Assembly (NCBI RefSeq): GCF_014653695.1
Contig: NZ_BNAR01000012.1
Coordinates: 186,001 to 250,000 of the forward strand
Length of the DNA stretch: 64,000 nucleotides
From: Lentzea cavernae
Lineage (GTDB): Bacteria; Actinomycetota; Actinomycetes; Mycobacteriales; Pseudonocardiaceae
Direction: 5' to 3'
The notes under the pieces were generated by a model. That model had not been told where the DNA came from, made no database searches, and saw only the letters and a program-made list of their open reading frames with translations. Below are positions 17,222 to 26,107 of this stretch, piece by piece (position 1 is the first letter of the stretch; every line of letters begins with the position of its first letter). Both the position numbers and the translations under genes were made by a program.

Positions 17222-17913
17222 CGGGCGAGCACCAGGACGGCGTGGGCGACCGCGGGGTCGAGCTCTGCCGTGTTGCCGTTGCCGCCGCGCACCTGGATGA
17301 CCTTGGCGCCACCGAGCGCCCCGACCTCCACGGTGCCGCCCGGCACGACGCCGGCGTCCTTCAGTTCGGCCATGAGGTCCGGGTCGAGCTGGACGTGCTC
17401 GGCGATGCGGCGCACCTCGACGCGGCCGCCACCGCGGCGGGCCACCTCGTCCACGCGCACCAGGTCGGCCTCGGCGGGCGGGGCGGGCTCGCCGTCGCCC
17501 AGCTTGTCGAGGCCGGGGATCGGGTTGCCGTAGGGCGAGGTGGTGGGGTTGCCGAGCAGCTTGATCAGCTTGCGCTCGACGGCCTCGCTCATCACGTGCT
17601 CCCAGCGGCACGCCTCGCTGTGCACGTGCTCCCACTCGAGTCCGATGATGTCCACGAGGAGGCGCTCGGCTAGCCGGTGCTTGCGCATGACGGCGATCGC
17701 GAGGTTGCGGCCCTGCTCGGTGAGCTCGAGATGGCGGTCCTCCGCCACGACCACCAGGCCGTCGCGTTCCATGCGGCCGACGGTCTGGCTCACCGTCGGT
17801 CCACTTTGGCCCAGGCGCTCGGCGATGCGGGCGCGCAGTGGCACCACGCCCTCTTCCTCGAGCTCGTAGATCGTGCGGAGATACATCTCCGTGGTGTCGA
17901 TGAGGTCGTTCAC
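17218..17913 (-). CDS. ideR: Iron-dependent repressor IdeR (DtxR family)
   Basis: A 231-residue metal-responsive repressor of iron uptake. The winged helix (DTTEMYLRTIYELEE, then SGPTVSQTVGRMERDG) is followed by the dimerisation/metal domain and a C-terminal SH3-like domain. All IdeR metal ligands are at their textbook positions: M10, C102, E105 and H106 at one site, H79, E83 and H98 at the other, so it should bind Fe(II). The start is GTG 17913 with GGGGAG upstream. It heads a tightly packed operon with galK, galE and the S9 peptidase. Confidence 0.95.
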
Positions 17914-17991
17914 ACCCGCTCCCCTTCGTATGGTGTCGATGGTAGTCGTGCCGGGGGACACAGGTGTCCGCGCGGGTGCAGGATGTGAGCC

Positions 17992-18843
17992 GTGCATCCC
18001 TTGATCACTCCTGAGGCCCTCGCCGACGCGTTGAGTGCGCGTCCGGCGACCGTCGTGCTGGACGTCCGGTGGCGTCTCGGCGGACCACCCGGACGTCAAG
18101 ACTACGAGGTCAGCCACGTGCCCGGCGCGGTGTACGTGGATCTGGACACCGAGTTGTCCGCTCCGCCCGGTGCCGGGGGCCGTCATCCGCTGCCGGATCC
18201 GGAGCGGTTGCAGGCGGTGTTGCGCGGTGCGGGTGTGCGCGAGGGTGGCCGGGTCGTGGCGTACGACGCGGGGGACGGGTCGGTCGCCGCTCGGGTGTGG
18301 TGGTTGCTGCGGTGGGCCGGGTTCGGTGAGGTCGCGGTGCTGGACGGCGGGTTCGCCGCGTGGGAGGCCGCAGGGCTGCCGGTGACCGCCGACGTGCCGC
18401 CGGCTCCCGTTGGTGATGCGGCCGGGGACGTGGTGGTGCGAGCTGGGCAGATGCCCGTGCTGGACGCGGACGGGGCGGCGGCGCTCGCTCAGGAGGGTGT
18501 GCTGCTCGATGCTCGGGCGGCCCCTCGGTACCGCGGGGAGACCGAGCCGGTGGACCCCAAGGCCGGGCACGTTCCGGGTGCGCTCAACGCGCCGAGCACC
18601 GGGCACGTCGGGGCGGACGGGCGGTGGCTCGGGGCGGAGGAGCTGGCCGCGCGGTTCGCTGGGCTTGGGGTGTCGGGTGGTGTGGCTGTCGGTGCGTACT
18701 GCGGGTCAGGTGTGACTGCCTCGTCCGTCGTGCTCGCGCTGGAGGTCGCGGGGATCACGTCGGCCGAGAGGCCGGCGGCCTTGTACGCCGGGTCGTGGTC
18801 CAACTGGTGCGCGTTGGACCGGGAGGTCGCTACCGGCGGCTGA
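17992..18843 (+). CDS. sseA: Thiosulfate/3-mercaptopyruvate sulfurtransferase
   Basis: A 283-residue protein of two rhodanese domains. The N-terminal domain (LDVRWRLGGPPGRQDYEVSHVPGA) lacks the cysteine; the C-terminal one carries the active-site loop CGSGVTA (about residue 240). The CGSGVT loop is typical of the SseA/mercaptopyruvate branch, but thiosulfate may also be a donor. The start is GTG 17992; CAGGAT 7 nt upstream may be a weak leaderless -10. Divergent from ideR with a 78-bp gap, which must hold both promoters. Confidence 0.85.
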   Translation: MHPLITPEALADALSARPATVVLDVRWRLGGPPGRQDYEVSHVPGAVYVDLDTELSAPPGAGGRHPLPDPERLQAVLRGAGVREGGRVVAYDAGDGSVAARVWWLLRWAGFGEVAVLDGGFAAWEAAGLPVTADVPPAPVGDAAGDVVVRAGQMPVLDADGAAALAQEGVLLDARAAPRYRGETEPVDPKAGHVPGALNAPSTGHVGADGRWLGAEELAARFAGLGVSGGVAVGAYCGSGVTASSVVLALEVAGITSAERPAALYAGSWSNWCALDREVATGG

Positions 18844-18865
18844 CGCTCACCGGGTAGACGCTGCG

Positions 18866-19471
18866 TCAGGCGTTGGGGATGCGGTTGAAGCCCTCGGTGG
18901 CGAGTTTGAGGGCCGTGGCGCAGGTGTCCAGTTCCTCGATCGCCAGGACGCTCACCGAGAAGGCCGGGGTGATGACGTTCGGGTCGTCGGTCAGCATGAC
19001 GGTGACCTGGCAGTCCTCCTTGGCGGCGCTGACCTGCCAGGCGGTGTTGCCGCCGATCTCGATCTGCTTCTTGTCGCCTTCCTGGTCCGCCACGTCGGGG
19101 ACCGTGACCATCTGGGTGATGACGGTCGACGGGCCGGTGGTGGTGTGGATGCAGCCGCCGTCCGCCGAGGACTTGCCGCCGGTGGCGGCCTCGATGTCCG
19201 CGGCCTTGAGGACGCCGCAGGTCTCGAGGCCCGTGGCCTTCTTCTTGGTGGTGACCTTCACCTCGCCCTGCTTCGGGGCGGTGGAGGGGCTCGCCGGCTT
19301 GGAGGCCGGGGTGCTGGCGGACGGCTTCTTCGAGGTCGTGGTGGGGTCGGCCGGTTCTTGGACCGCGTTGGTGTCGGCCGTCGCGTTGCCCTTGACCTGT
19401 TCGGCGCAGCCCGTGACGGCGGCGAGGGTCAGGCCCAGTGCGAGGAGGATGGCCGCTGGTCTCAGGTGCAT
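18866..19471 (-). CDS. DUF3558 lipoprotein
   Basis: A 201-residue secreted lipoprotein. A signal peptide ends in the lipobox VTGC (Cys about residue 22), followed by a Thr/Ser/Pro/Lys-rich linker of about 50 residues and a C-terminal DUF3558 domain (CGVLKAADIEAATGG, then GCIHTT, AWQVSAAKEDCQVTVML, DTCATALKLATEGFNRIP) with four or more cysteines likely paired in disulfides. DUF3558 proteins are actinobacterial surface lipoproteins of unknown function. Divergent from acuC, 59 bp apart; convergent with sseA. Confidence 0.8.
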   Translation of the reverse strand: MHLRPAAILLALGLTLAAVTGCAEQVKGNATADTNAVQEPADPTTTSKKPSASTPASKPASPSTAPKQGEVKVTTKKKATGLETCGVLKAADIEAATGGKSSADGGCIHTTTGPSTVITQMVTVPDVADQEGDKKQIEIGGNTAWQVSAAKEDCQVTVMLTDDPNVITPAFSVSVLAIEELDTCATALKLATEGFNRIPNA

Positions 19472-19517
19472 GTCGCCTCTGACCTCTGTTCGGTGAGATC
19501 GGTTCCGCGCGCGACTG

Positions 19518-19523
19518 TAGGTT
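19518..19523 (+). promoter_or_regulatory. -10 box of a leaderless acuC transcript
   Basis: TAGGTT ends 7 nt before ATG 19531, with no Shine-Dalgarno sequence. This spacing decides for ATG 19531 over the TTG at 19522. Confidence 0.5.
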
Positions 19524-19530
19524 GCAGGGC

Positions 19531-20703
19531 ATGGGTAAGCCAGCCGCTGTTGTCTGGGACAGGTCCTTCCTCGGGTACGACCTCGGTGGCGACCATCCGC
19601 TGAACCCGGTCCGGCTCGATCTGACCGTGCGGCTCGCCACGGCGCTCGGGGTGCTGGACGGTGTCGCGTTGCGGGCGCCTGCGGCGGCCAGTGACGAAGA
19701 GATCGAGCTGGTGCACAAGCCCGGTTACCTGAGTGCTGTGCAGGCTGCGCCGACGGCCGGGTGGGACGTGGGGCACGGGCTGGGGACGGCGGACAATCCC
19801 GTGTTCGAGCGGATGCACGAGGCGTCGGCGTTGGTGGTCGGCGGGTCGCTCGTGGCGGCTCGGGCCATCGCTTCGGGGGAGGCGGACCGGGCGGTCAACA
19901 TCGCCGGGGGGTTGCACCACGCGATGCCGGACAGTGCGGCCGGGTTCTGCGTTTACAACGACTGTGCGGTGGCGATCGAGTGGTTGTTGCGCAGCGGGGT
20001 GGAGCGCATCGCCTATGTCGATGTCGACGTGCATCACGGGGACGGGGTGCAGACGGCGTTCTGGGACGACCCGCGGGTGCTGACGATCTCGTTGCACCAG
20101 CATCCGATGAGCCTGTGGCCCGGTACCGGGTGGGCCGGTGAGGTCGGGGGCGCCGGGGCCGAGGGGAGCGCGGTCAACGTGCCGTTGCCTGCGGGGACGC
20201 GGGACGGCGGCTGGTTGCGGGCGTTCCACGCGACCGTGCCGGCGTTGCTGGGGGCGTTCCGGCCGCAGGTGCTGGTCACGCAGTGCGGTGTCGACACGCA
20301 CAAGGAGGATCCGCTCGCGGACCTGTCTTTGAGCGTGGACGGGCATCGGGCGATCTACCAGGCGTTCCGGGACCTGGTGAACGAGCGCGGGTACAAGTGG
20401 CTCGCGCTCGGTGGTGGTGGGTACGAGCTGCTCAGGGTGGTGCCGCGGTCGTGGACTCACCTGCTGGCGACCGTGCTCGACCGCGACGTCGACCCGAACC
20501 GGCCGTTGCCGGCGGACTGGGTGGCCCACGCGACACGCATCGCGCCCGAGTGGCCTTTGCCCTCGTCGATGACTGACGGGTGCGACCCTGGGTACCACCC
20601 TTGGGGCGGGGACGTGGAGGAGCCGGTGGACAAGGCGATCCGCGAGACGCGTCGAGCGGTGTTCCCGTTGCATGGACTTGATCCCGACGACCCCAGGGAC
20701 TGA
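19531..20703 (+). CDS. acuC: AcuC-type lysine deacetylase
   Basis: A 390-residue class I histone-deacetylase-fold enzyme; bacterial AcuC removes acetyl groups from lysines of proteins such as acetyl-CoA synthetase. Catalytic features are present: the His pair in GGLHHAM, FCVYNDCAVAI, the zinc ligands in VDVDVHHGDG and the Asp and Tyr loops QCGVDTHKEDPLADL and GGGGYE. The C-terminal tail is typical of actinobacterial AcuC. Its stop lies 5 bp before a GNAT/acyl-CoA-synthetase fusion gene, so deacetylase and putative acetylase are made together. Confidence 0.92.
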   Translation: MGKPAAVVWDRSFLGYDLGGDHPLNPVRLDLTVRLATALGVLDGVALRAPAAASDEEIELVHKPGYLSAVQAAPTAGWDVGHGLGTADNPVFERMHEASALVVGGSLVAARAIASGEADRAVNIAGGLHHAMPDSAAGFCVYNDCAVAIEWLLRSGVERIAYVDVDVHHGDGVQTAFWDDPRVLTISLHQHPMSLWPGTGWAGEVGGAGAEGSAVNVPLPAGTRDGGWLRAFHATVPALLGAFRPQVLVTQCGVDTHKEDPLADLSLSVDGHRAIYQAFRDLVNERGYKWLALGGGGYELLRVVPRSWTHLLATVLDRDVDPNRPLPADWVAHATRIAPEWPLPSSMTDGCDPGYHPWGGDVEEPVDKAIRETRRAVFPLHGLDPDDPRD

Positions 20704-20708
20704 CACCG

Positions 20709-23393
20709 GTGCCGGCCAGCGTGAACGATTCCAGCGAGAACGACCCGAGCGTGAGAGATCCGTTCGACTTCCCGCGGCACTGGGAGGCGGACGTCGTCCT
20801 GAGCGACGGCCGCACCGTCCACCTGCGGCCGATCACGCCGGACGACGGCGAGCAGCTGCGCGAGTTCCACGGCCGGCTGTCGGAGCGGACGCGGTACTTC
20901 CGCTACTTCGGGCCGTACCCGCGGATCCCGCAGCGCGACCTCGACCGGTTCAGCACGGTCGACCACCACGACCGGGTGGCGCTCATCGCGTTGCTCGGCG
21001 ACGACATCGTCGCCGTCGGGCGGTTCGACCGGCTGCACGACGCTCAGCAGGGCAGGAACCACAGCCGGGGGGACAGCGCCGAGGTGGCGTTCGTCGTCGA
21101 GGACGGGCACCAGGGGCGCGGGCTGGGCAGCATCCTGCTCGAGCACCTCGCCGCGGCGGCCAGGGAGGTCGGGCTGGTGCGGTTCGAGGCCGAGGTGCTC
21201 GCCGAGAACGGGCAGATGGTCCGGGTGTTCCGCGACGCCGGCTACCAGGTCAGCAGGGCGTTCGAGGAGGGCGTGCTGCACCTCGAGTTCGCCATCGACC
21301 CCACCGACGAGTCCGTGGCCGTCGCCAGGGCCCGCGAGCAGGCCGCCGAGGCCCGCAGCGTGCACAACCTGCTGCACCCGCGCAGCGTCGCCGTCATCGG
21401 CGCGTCCACCGACCCGACCAAGATCGGGCACGCGGTCCTCAAGAACCTCCTCGAGTCCGACTTCAACGGGCCCGTCTACCCCGTCAACGCCGAGCACCGC
21501 TCGGTGCGGGGCGTCCGGGCCTACCCCACCGTGGTCGACATCCCCGACGACGTCGACCTCGCCGTCGTCGCCGTCCCCGCGGCCAGCGTCGACGAGGTCA
21601 TGGACGGTTGCCTCGCCAAGGGCGTGAAGGCGCTCGTCGTCGTCAGTTCGGGCTACGGCGAGACGGGGCCTGACGGGCTGTCGGCGGAACGCAGGCTCGC
21701 GGCGGAGGCGAGAGCGCACGGCATGCGTGTCGTCGGTCCGAACGCGTTGGGCGTGCTCAACCTCGATCCGAAGGTCCGCCTCAACGCGAGCCTCGCGCCG
21801 AAGCTGCCGTCACGGGGCCGCGCGGGCTTCTTCTGCCAGTCCGGCGCCCTCGGCACGGCCATCCTGGCCAACGCCGCCGGCTGGGGCCTCGGCCTGTCCA
21901 CGTTCGTCTCGGCGGGCAACCGCGCCGACGTCTCCGGCAACGACATGCTGCAGTACTGGGAGACCGATCCCTCCACCGACGTCGTGCTGCTCTACCTCGA
22001 GTCGTTCGGCAACCCGCGCAAGTTCGCGAGGCTCGCCCGCAGGCTCGGCCGCACCAAGCCCATCGTCGCGGTGAAGTCCGGCCGGCACGCCGTCGTCCCC
22101 GGCCTCGCCGCCACGGCCGCGAACGTCGACGAGGCGAGCGTCCAGGCCCTGTTCGAGCAGGCCGGCGTGATCAGGGTCGACTCGCTGGCCCAGCTGTTCG
22201 ACACCGCGCTCCTGCTTGCCCACCAGCCGCTGCCGGCGGGCAAGCGCGTCGCCGTCGTCGGCAACTCCACCGCGATCGGCCTGCTCGCCGCCGACACGCT
22301 GCTGGCCCAGGGCCTCGACCTCGCGGGTGATCCCGTCGACGTCGGCGCGCAGGCCACCCCCGAGGAGTTCGCGAAGGCGGTCGAACAGGCCCTGGACCGC
22401 ACCGACACCGACGCCCTCGTCGTCGTGTTCGTGCCCCCGATCGTGGTTCCCGGCGCCGCCTACGCCCGCGCGCTCAAGGAAGCCGCCCACCGCACGAAAC
22501 CGATCGTCAGCACGTTCCTCGCGGTCGAGGGCATTCCCGACGAGCTCAAGATGCCCGGCAAGGGCTCGATCCCGAGCTACGCCAGTCCCGAACGCGCCGT
22601 GCTCGCCCTGGCCCGCGCCGTCCGCTACGCCCGCTGGCGTGCCGCACCGCAGGGCAACTTCACCCGGCCCGACGGCATCGACCTCGACCGGGCCAGGTCC
22701 ATTGTGGACACACCGCGCGCCGAGCAGCGCCTCGACGACCGCAAGGCCGTTGAGCTGCTGGAGTGCTACGGCATCGACGTCGTCCCGTTCCGCATCGCGC
22801 AGAGCGCCGAAGAAGCCGCCGAGGCGGCCGAGGAGCTCGGGTACCCCGTCGCGATGAAGGCCACCAGCGAGCGGCTGCGCCACCGCACCGACCTCGTCGG
22901 CGTCAGGCTCGACGTCGCCCAGCGGGAATCGGTCACGGCCGCCTACCACGACCTCGCGGCGCTCTCCGGGAAACCGGGCGTCTACGTGCAACGCATGGCG
23001 CCCAAGGGAGTCAGCTGCGTCCTGGGCCTGCAGGACGACCCGAGCTTCGGCACGCTCGTCTGGTTCGGACTGTCCGGTCTGGTCAGCGACCTGCTCGGCG
23101 ACCGGGCCTACCGGGCGGTACCCCTCACCGACACCGACGCGGCGGAACTCGTTGCGGCACCGAAAGCAGCGCCCCTGCTCACCGGTTATCGCGGCGACGA
23201 ACCAGCGGACCTGAAAGCACTTCAGGAACTGGTACTCCGTTTGGCGGCATTGGCGGAGGACCTCCCGGAGGTGCGTTCGTTGAAGCTCGAACCTGTTCTT
23301 GCTTCTGCCGCAGGGGCTTTCGTGAGCAGCGCTCGAATCGTCATCGGTCCGCCCCCGTCCCTGCACGACGCCGGTCCGCGCCGTCTGCGGTGA
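20709..23393 (+). CDS. Pat-like protein acetyltransferase (GNAT + NDP-forming acyl-CoA synthetase fusion)
   Basis: An 894-residue fusion. Residues about 10-190 are a GNAT domain (VHLRPITPDDGEQL, VAFVVEDGHQGRGLGSILLEHL with the acetyl-CoA loop). The rest resembles NDP-forming acyl-CoA synthetase: CoA-binding Rossmann (HPRSVAVIGASTDPTKIG), two flavodoxin-like domains (FFCQSGALGTA) and an ATP-grasp domain (RLDDRKAVELLECYGI, YPVAMKATS). Where active synthetases carry the phospho-His (consensus HTG), this protein reads AATAANVDEA, so the synthetase half looks regulatory, as in known Pat enzymes. It probably acetylates metabolic enzymes, opposed by AcuC. GTG 20709 and GTG 20721 are both possible starts. 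Confidence 0.8.
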   Translation: MPASVNDSSENDPSVRDPFDFPRHWEADVVLSDGRTVHLRPITPDDGEQLREFHGRLSERTRYFRYFGPYPRIPQRDLDRFSTVDHHDRVALIALLGDDIVAVGRFDRLHDAQQGRNHSRGDSAEVAFVVEDGHQGRGLGSILLEHLAAAAREVGLVRFEAEVLAENGQMVRVFRDAGYQVSRAFEEGVLHLEFAIDPTDESVAVARAREQAAEARSVHNLLHPRSVAVIGASTDPTKIGHAVLKNLLESDFNGPVYPVNAEHRSVRGVRAYPTVVDIPDDVDLAVVAVPAASVDEVMDGCLAKGVKALVVVSSGYGETGPDGLSAERRLAAEARAHGMRVVGPNALGVLNLDPKVRLNASLAPKLPSRGRAGFFCQSGALGTAILANAAGWGLGLSTFVSAGNRADVSGNDMLQYWETDPSTDVVLLYLESFGNPRKFARLARRLGRTKPIVAVKSGRHAVVPGLAATAANVDEASVQALFEQAGVIRVDSLAQLFDTALLLAHQPLPAGKRVAVVGNSTAIGLLAADTLLAQGLDLAGDPVDVGAQATPEEFAKAVEQALDRTDTDALVVVFVPPIVVPGAAYARALKEAAHRTKPIVSTFLAVEGIPDELKMPGKGSIPSYASPERAVLALARAVRYARWRAAPQGNFTRPDGIDLDRARSIVDTPRAEQRLDDRKAVELLECYGIDVVPFRIAQSAEEAAEAAEELGYPVAMKATSERLRHRTDLVGVRLDVAQRESVTAAYHDLAALSGKPGVYVQRMAPKGVSCVLGLQDDPSFGTLVWFGLSGLVSDLLGDRAYRAVPLTDTDAAELVAAPKAAPLLTGYRGDEPADLKALQELVLRLAALAEDLPEVRSLKLEPVLASAAGAFVSSARIVIGPPPSLHDAGPRRLR

Positions 23394-23576
23394 CTCCGGA
23401 CTGACGTCCGACTGAACTGTTACCGCACCGATTCCGTTGTTTCCATTCGTGCCAAGGTATGGACATGCGTCCTGCCGCCGCTTAGGTTTCCGGCATCGCC
23501 GAGCAGCACCGACCCAGGTGCGCAGGCGCATGCCCGTGGAATAGCGCTGTAGTTGATAACTGCTGTAGAGGGACGA

Positions 23577-24410
23577 ATGACGCCGAGAGCACTTCTCCGC
23601 CTGCTGGCGACTACAAGTGCGGCCGTGCTCCTGCTCGCCTCGTGCGCGGGTGGCGGCGGGTCCGGTATGGCCAGCAAGGTCAGCTCGGACGACCGCATGG
23701 TCATCGCCGTGTCGTACGACCAGCCTGGCCTGTCGGTGCGCAGGCTCGACGGCAGCTACCGCGGGTTCGACGTCGACGTCGCCAAGTACATCGCGAACGA
23801 GCTGGGCGTCAAAGAGGAGAACATCGCCTGGAAGGAAGCACAGCCGGGCAACCGCGAGACGCTCCTGACCAGCGGTGAGGCCGACATGGTCGTCTCCACC
23901 TACTCGATCACGGACAAGCGCAAGCAGATCGTCGACTTCGTCGGCCCGTACTTCGTCGCCGGCCAGGACCTGCTGGTGCGCATGAACGAGAACCGCATCG
24001 ACGGCCCGAAGTCGCTCAACGCGACCCTGCGCCTGTGCTCCACCGCCGGTTCCACGTCGGCCGAGTACGTCCGCGACCAGTTCGCGAAGGACGTGAAGAT
24101 GGTCGAGTACGCCAAGTTCAGCGACTGCGTCACGGCGCTGCTCGCGGAGAACGTCGACGCCGTCACCACCGACGACGTGCTGCTCGCGGGCTACGCCGCC
24201 CAGAACCCCGAGCTCCTGCGGGTCGTCGGCGACCCGTTCAGCAAGGAGGAGTACGGCGTCGGCCTGCACCGCGACGACCCGAACAGCAAGGCGAAGGTCC
24301 AGGCCGCGCTGCAGAAGATGATCGACACGGGTGCCTGGCGCAAGTCGCTCGAGGCCAACATCGGATCTTCCGGCTACAAGATCCCCGACCCGCCGCAGCT
24401 GGCCCCGTGA
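23577..24410 (+). CDS. Polar amino-acid ABC transporter binding lipoprotein (glutamate type)
   Basis: A 277-residue family-3 solute-binding lipoprotein. The signal peptide ends in the lipobox LASC. The body shows the periplasmic-binding-protein pattern: IAVSYDQPGLSVRRLDGSYRGFDVDVAKYIANEL, the EAD-MVVSTYSIT hinge region and the second-lobe DAVTTDDVLLAGYA segment. It resembles GluB/GlnH-type binders. ATG 23577 is chosen because GAGGGAC lies just upstream; an upstream in-frame ATG would bury the signal peptide. No permease or ATPase is adjacent, so it is an orphan binder. The stop codon is inside the hairpin CCCCGTG-ATCA-CACGGGG. Confidence 0.8.
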   Translation: MTPRALLRLLATTSAAVLLLASCAGGGGSGMASKVSSDDRMVIAVSYDQPGLSVRRLDGSYRGFDVDVAKYIANELGVKEENIAWKEAQPGNRETLLTSGEADMVVSTYSITDKRKQIVDFVGPYFVAGQDLLVRMNENRIDGPKSLNATLRLCSTAGSTSAEYVRDQFAKDVKMVEYAKFSDCVTALLAENVDAVTTDDVLLAGYAAQNPELLRVVGDPFSKEEYGVGLHRDDPNSKAKVQAALQKMIDTGAWRKSLEANIGSSGYKIPDPPQLAP

Positions 24411-24420
24411 TCACACGGGG
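24403..24420 (+). terminator. Short palindrome over the binding-protein stop codon
   Basis: CCCCGTG-ATCA-CACGGGG is a perfect 7-bp stem that includes the TGA stop. It lies 22 bp before the GntR start, so it is either a weak terminator or an operator for that regulator. Confidence 0.4.
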
Positions 24421-24427
24421 CGTCACG

Positions 24428-24433
24428 TAGGCT
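24428..24433 (+). promoter_or_regulatory. -10 box of a probable leaderless gntR transcript
   Basis: TAGGCT is 8 nt before GTG 24442, and no ribosome site is present. Confidence 0.4.
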
Positions 24434-24441
24434 CACGCCAC

Positions 24442-25209
24442 GTGAACCGCGTCCCGCCGCACCGCGCTGATCGTCCCGTTCGCGCGGGCATCCCAGAACA
24501 CGGCCGAGTTCCGCGTTACTACGCGGTCAAGGCCGAGCTGTTCGACCTCGTCGAGAACCTCGGCGAAGGCACCGTGCTGCCGTCCGAACGCGAACTCGCC
24601 GAACGGTTCTCCGTCTCGCGCGTCACGCTGCGCCAGGCCGTCAGCGAACTGGTGCTCGAGGGCAAGCTCATCCGCCGCCAGGGCAGCGGGACGTTCGTCG
24701 CGCCGCCGAAGCTCGTCCAGCCGTTGTCCCTGGTCAGCTACACCGAGGGCATGCGCCGTCAGGGCGTCGAGCCGAACCGCACCGTGATCACGGTCGAGGA
24801 GCTCGGCGCCGACGAGGGCCTGGCCCGCGACCTGATGATCGAGCCGGGCGACCCGATCGTGCACCTCGAACGCGTGCTGCTCGCCGACGACGAACGCATC
24901 GGCCTCGAATCGACCTACCTGAGCCTGGGGCGCTTCCCGGACCTGTTGGAGAAGCTCGACCCCGCCGGATCGCTCTACGCGTGCCTCACCGAACGGCTCG
25001 GCGTGCGTTTCGCGGAGGCCGAGGAACGCGTCGAGACGGTGCTCGCCACGCCCCGCGAGGCACTGCTGATCGGCACGAACCCGGCGCTGCCCATGTTGTT
25101 GCTGCACCGCGTGTCCTACGACGTCGAGGGTCACCCGATCGAACGCGCCCGGTCGTTGTACCGGGGTGATCGGTTCAGCTTCGTGGCCAGGCTGCACGCC
25201 GACCGTTAG
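24442..25209 (+). CDS. GntR-family regulator with UTRA ligand domain (HutC/DasR type)
   Basis: A 255-residue repressor. The N-terminal winged helix (RYYAVKAELFDLVENLGEG, then LPSERELAERFSVSRVTLRQAVSELVLEGKLIRRQGSGTFV) matches GntR; the remainder is a UTRA domain (ERVLLADDERIGLESTYL, VEGHPIERARSLYRGDRFSF) that binds small sugars or acids, as in DasR. The effector is unknown. GTG 24442 is the best start; longer in-frame reading runs back into the binding-protein gene. It follows that gene by 31 bp and may control it. Confidence 0.88.
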   Translation: MNRVPPHRADRPVRAGIPEHGRVPRYYAVKAELFDLVENLGEGTVLPSERELAERFSVSRVTLRQAVSELVLEGKLIRRQGSGTFVAPPKLVQPLSLVSYTEGMRRQGVEPNRTVITVEELGADEGLARDLMIEPGDPIVHLERVLLADDERIGLESTYLSLGRFPDLLEKLDPAGSLYACLTERLGVRFAEAEERVETVLATPREALLIGTNPALPMLLLHRVSYDVEGHPIERARSLYRGDRFSFVARLHADR

Positions 25210-25255
25210 CGCTCACCGTCCACTGTGGCGTGTTCAGATGTCCACAATGGAGCGC
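25209..25255 (+). terminator. Imperfect hairpin after the GntR gene
   Basis: TCCACTGTGG (25219-25228) pairs with CCACAATGGA (25242-25251) with one mismatch, flanked by GCGCTC and GAGCGC. It begins at the stop codon. Confidence 0.5.
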
Positions 25256-25698
25256 AGCAGGTGTGGCAGGAGCTCGGGACGATGAACTGAAAGGCGTCAA
25301 ACGATCTGCGAGTGATCGACGTGGCTTGTGTGGGAAGAATCCCTTTCGGGCCCCAACGTTCGGGTCTCTATCAGGCCGCGCACTGCGCGTGACTTCCCGG
25401 GCGCGTCCGGGAGGCTGACGGCCGACTGGGCCGGTGCGGGCGGTGCGCGGGGCGCCGGCTCGGCCGACGCCCTGGTCGTCGGCTGGATCATCAAGCCGGG
25501 CAACGGTTTCCGCATGGCCCGTGACGCGTCGTTCAGAGGTTCGTGACCATCGGGTGACGTGACTGCGGGTCACCGGATCCCGTGCGGGCGCAGGAAGATA
25601 CCGCCCGTTCGCACTCGTTCCCCGCTCAAGTCGCGGAGGTACTGTTGGTGCCAAGAACTTCAGGTGTCCGCAACGGTGCGGAGGAGCGGGGGTGTGCC
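25256..25698. other. Gap without a supported gene
   Basis: About 440 bp in which no reading frame has homology or codon pattern that I recognise. It should contain the promoter of the 113-residue hypothetical gene that follows; GGAGCGGGGG just before 25699 is its likely ribosome site. Confidence 0.5.
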
Positions 25699-26040
25699 GT
25701 GTCCTTCAAGGCGGAGTTCCTCGCAGAACTCGAGGATTGTCTGCGTGGCTACGGCGCGGTCCCGGTGAGCAATCCCGACGCACTCGCGTTGTTCATCGAG
25801 TTCGTGCGAGCCCTTCCGGCAACGGACCAGCGACTGCGTTGCCTGGAAGGTGTCGACCAGGGTTCCGGATCGTTCTGGAACAACCCCGCGGTGTGGTGGG
25901 AGCAGGTGCCGAGGTTCGGCGCGGGACTGCCGCGATGCGGATCGGCGGAGTGCCGCAAGTTGCTGGACGACATGCTCGACGAGGCGATCAGCGACGAGAT
26001 CGACGTGCTCGAGATGGAGATCCGCGAGCTGCCCAGCTGA
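25699..26040 (+). CDS. Hypothetical small acidic protein
   Basis: A 113-residue protein I do not recognise. It is acidic and helical, with an N-terminal helix (FKAEFLAELEDCLRGYG), a FIEFVRALP segment, an aromatic centre (FWNNPAVWWEQVPRFG), then CGSAECRKLLDDMLDEAISDEIDVLEMEIREL at the end. Cysteines are at about residues 13, 51, 83 and 88; the last two are CGSAEC. No signal peptide or membrane segment. I choose GTG 25699 for its upstream GGAGCGGGGG; a longer frame from 25582 has non-conserved-looking sequence. Codon use is normal for the region. It stands alone, with a convergent neighbour 67 bp away. Confidence 0.55.
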   Translation: MSFKAEFLAELEDCLRGYGAVPVSNPDALALFIEFVRALPATDQRLRCLEGVDQGSGSFWNNPAVWWEQVPRFGAGLPRCGSAECRKLLDDMLDEAISDEIDVLEMEIRELPS

Positions 26041-26107
26041 CACCGGGTCCGGACATGCCTGCCGGCGCCGCCACCTGTTACGGCCACGGCGCCGGGGCTT
26101 CCAGCAC

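Noticed and set aside
21810-24269. An 819-codon reverse-strand frame
   Set aside because: It is antisense to the Pat-like fusion and the binding lipoprotein, both clearly real.
25256-25698. Small frames in both directions (about 70 codons)
   Set aside because: Overlapping, low-complexity, no ribosome sites and no family resemblance.
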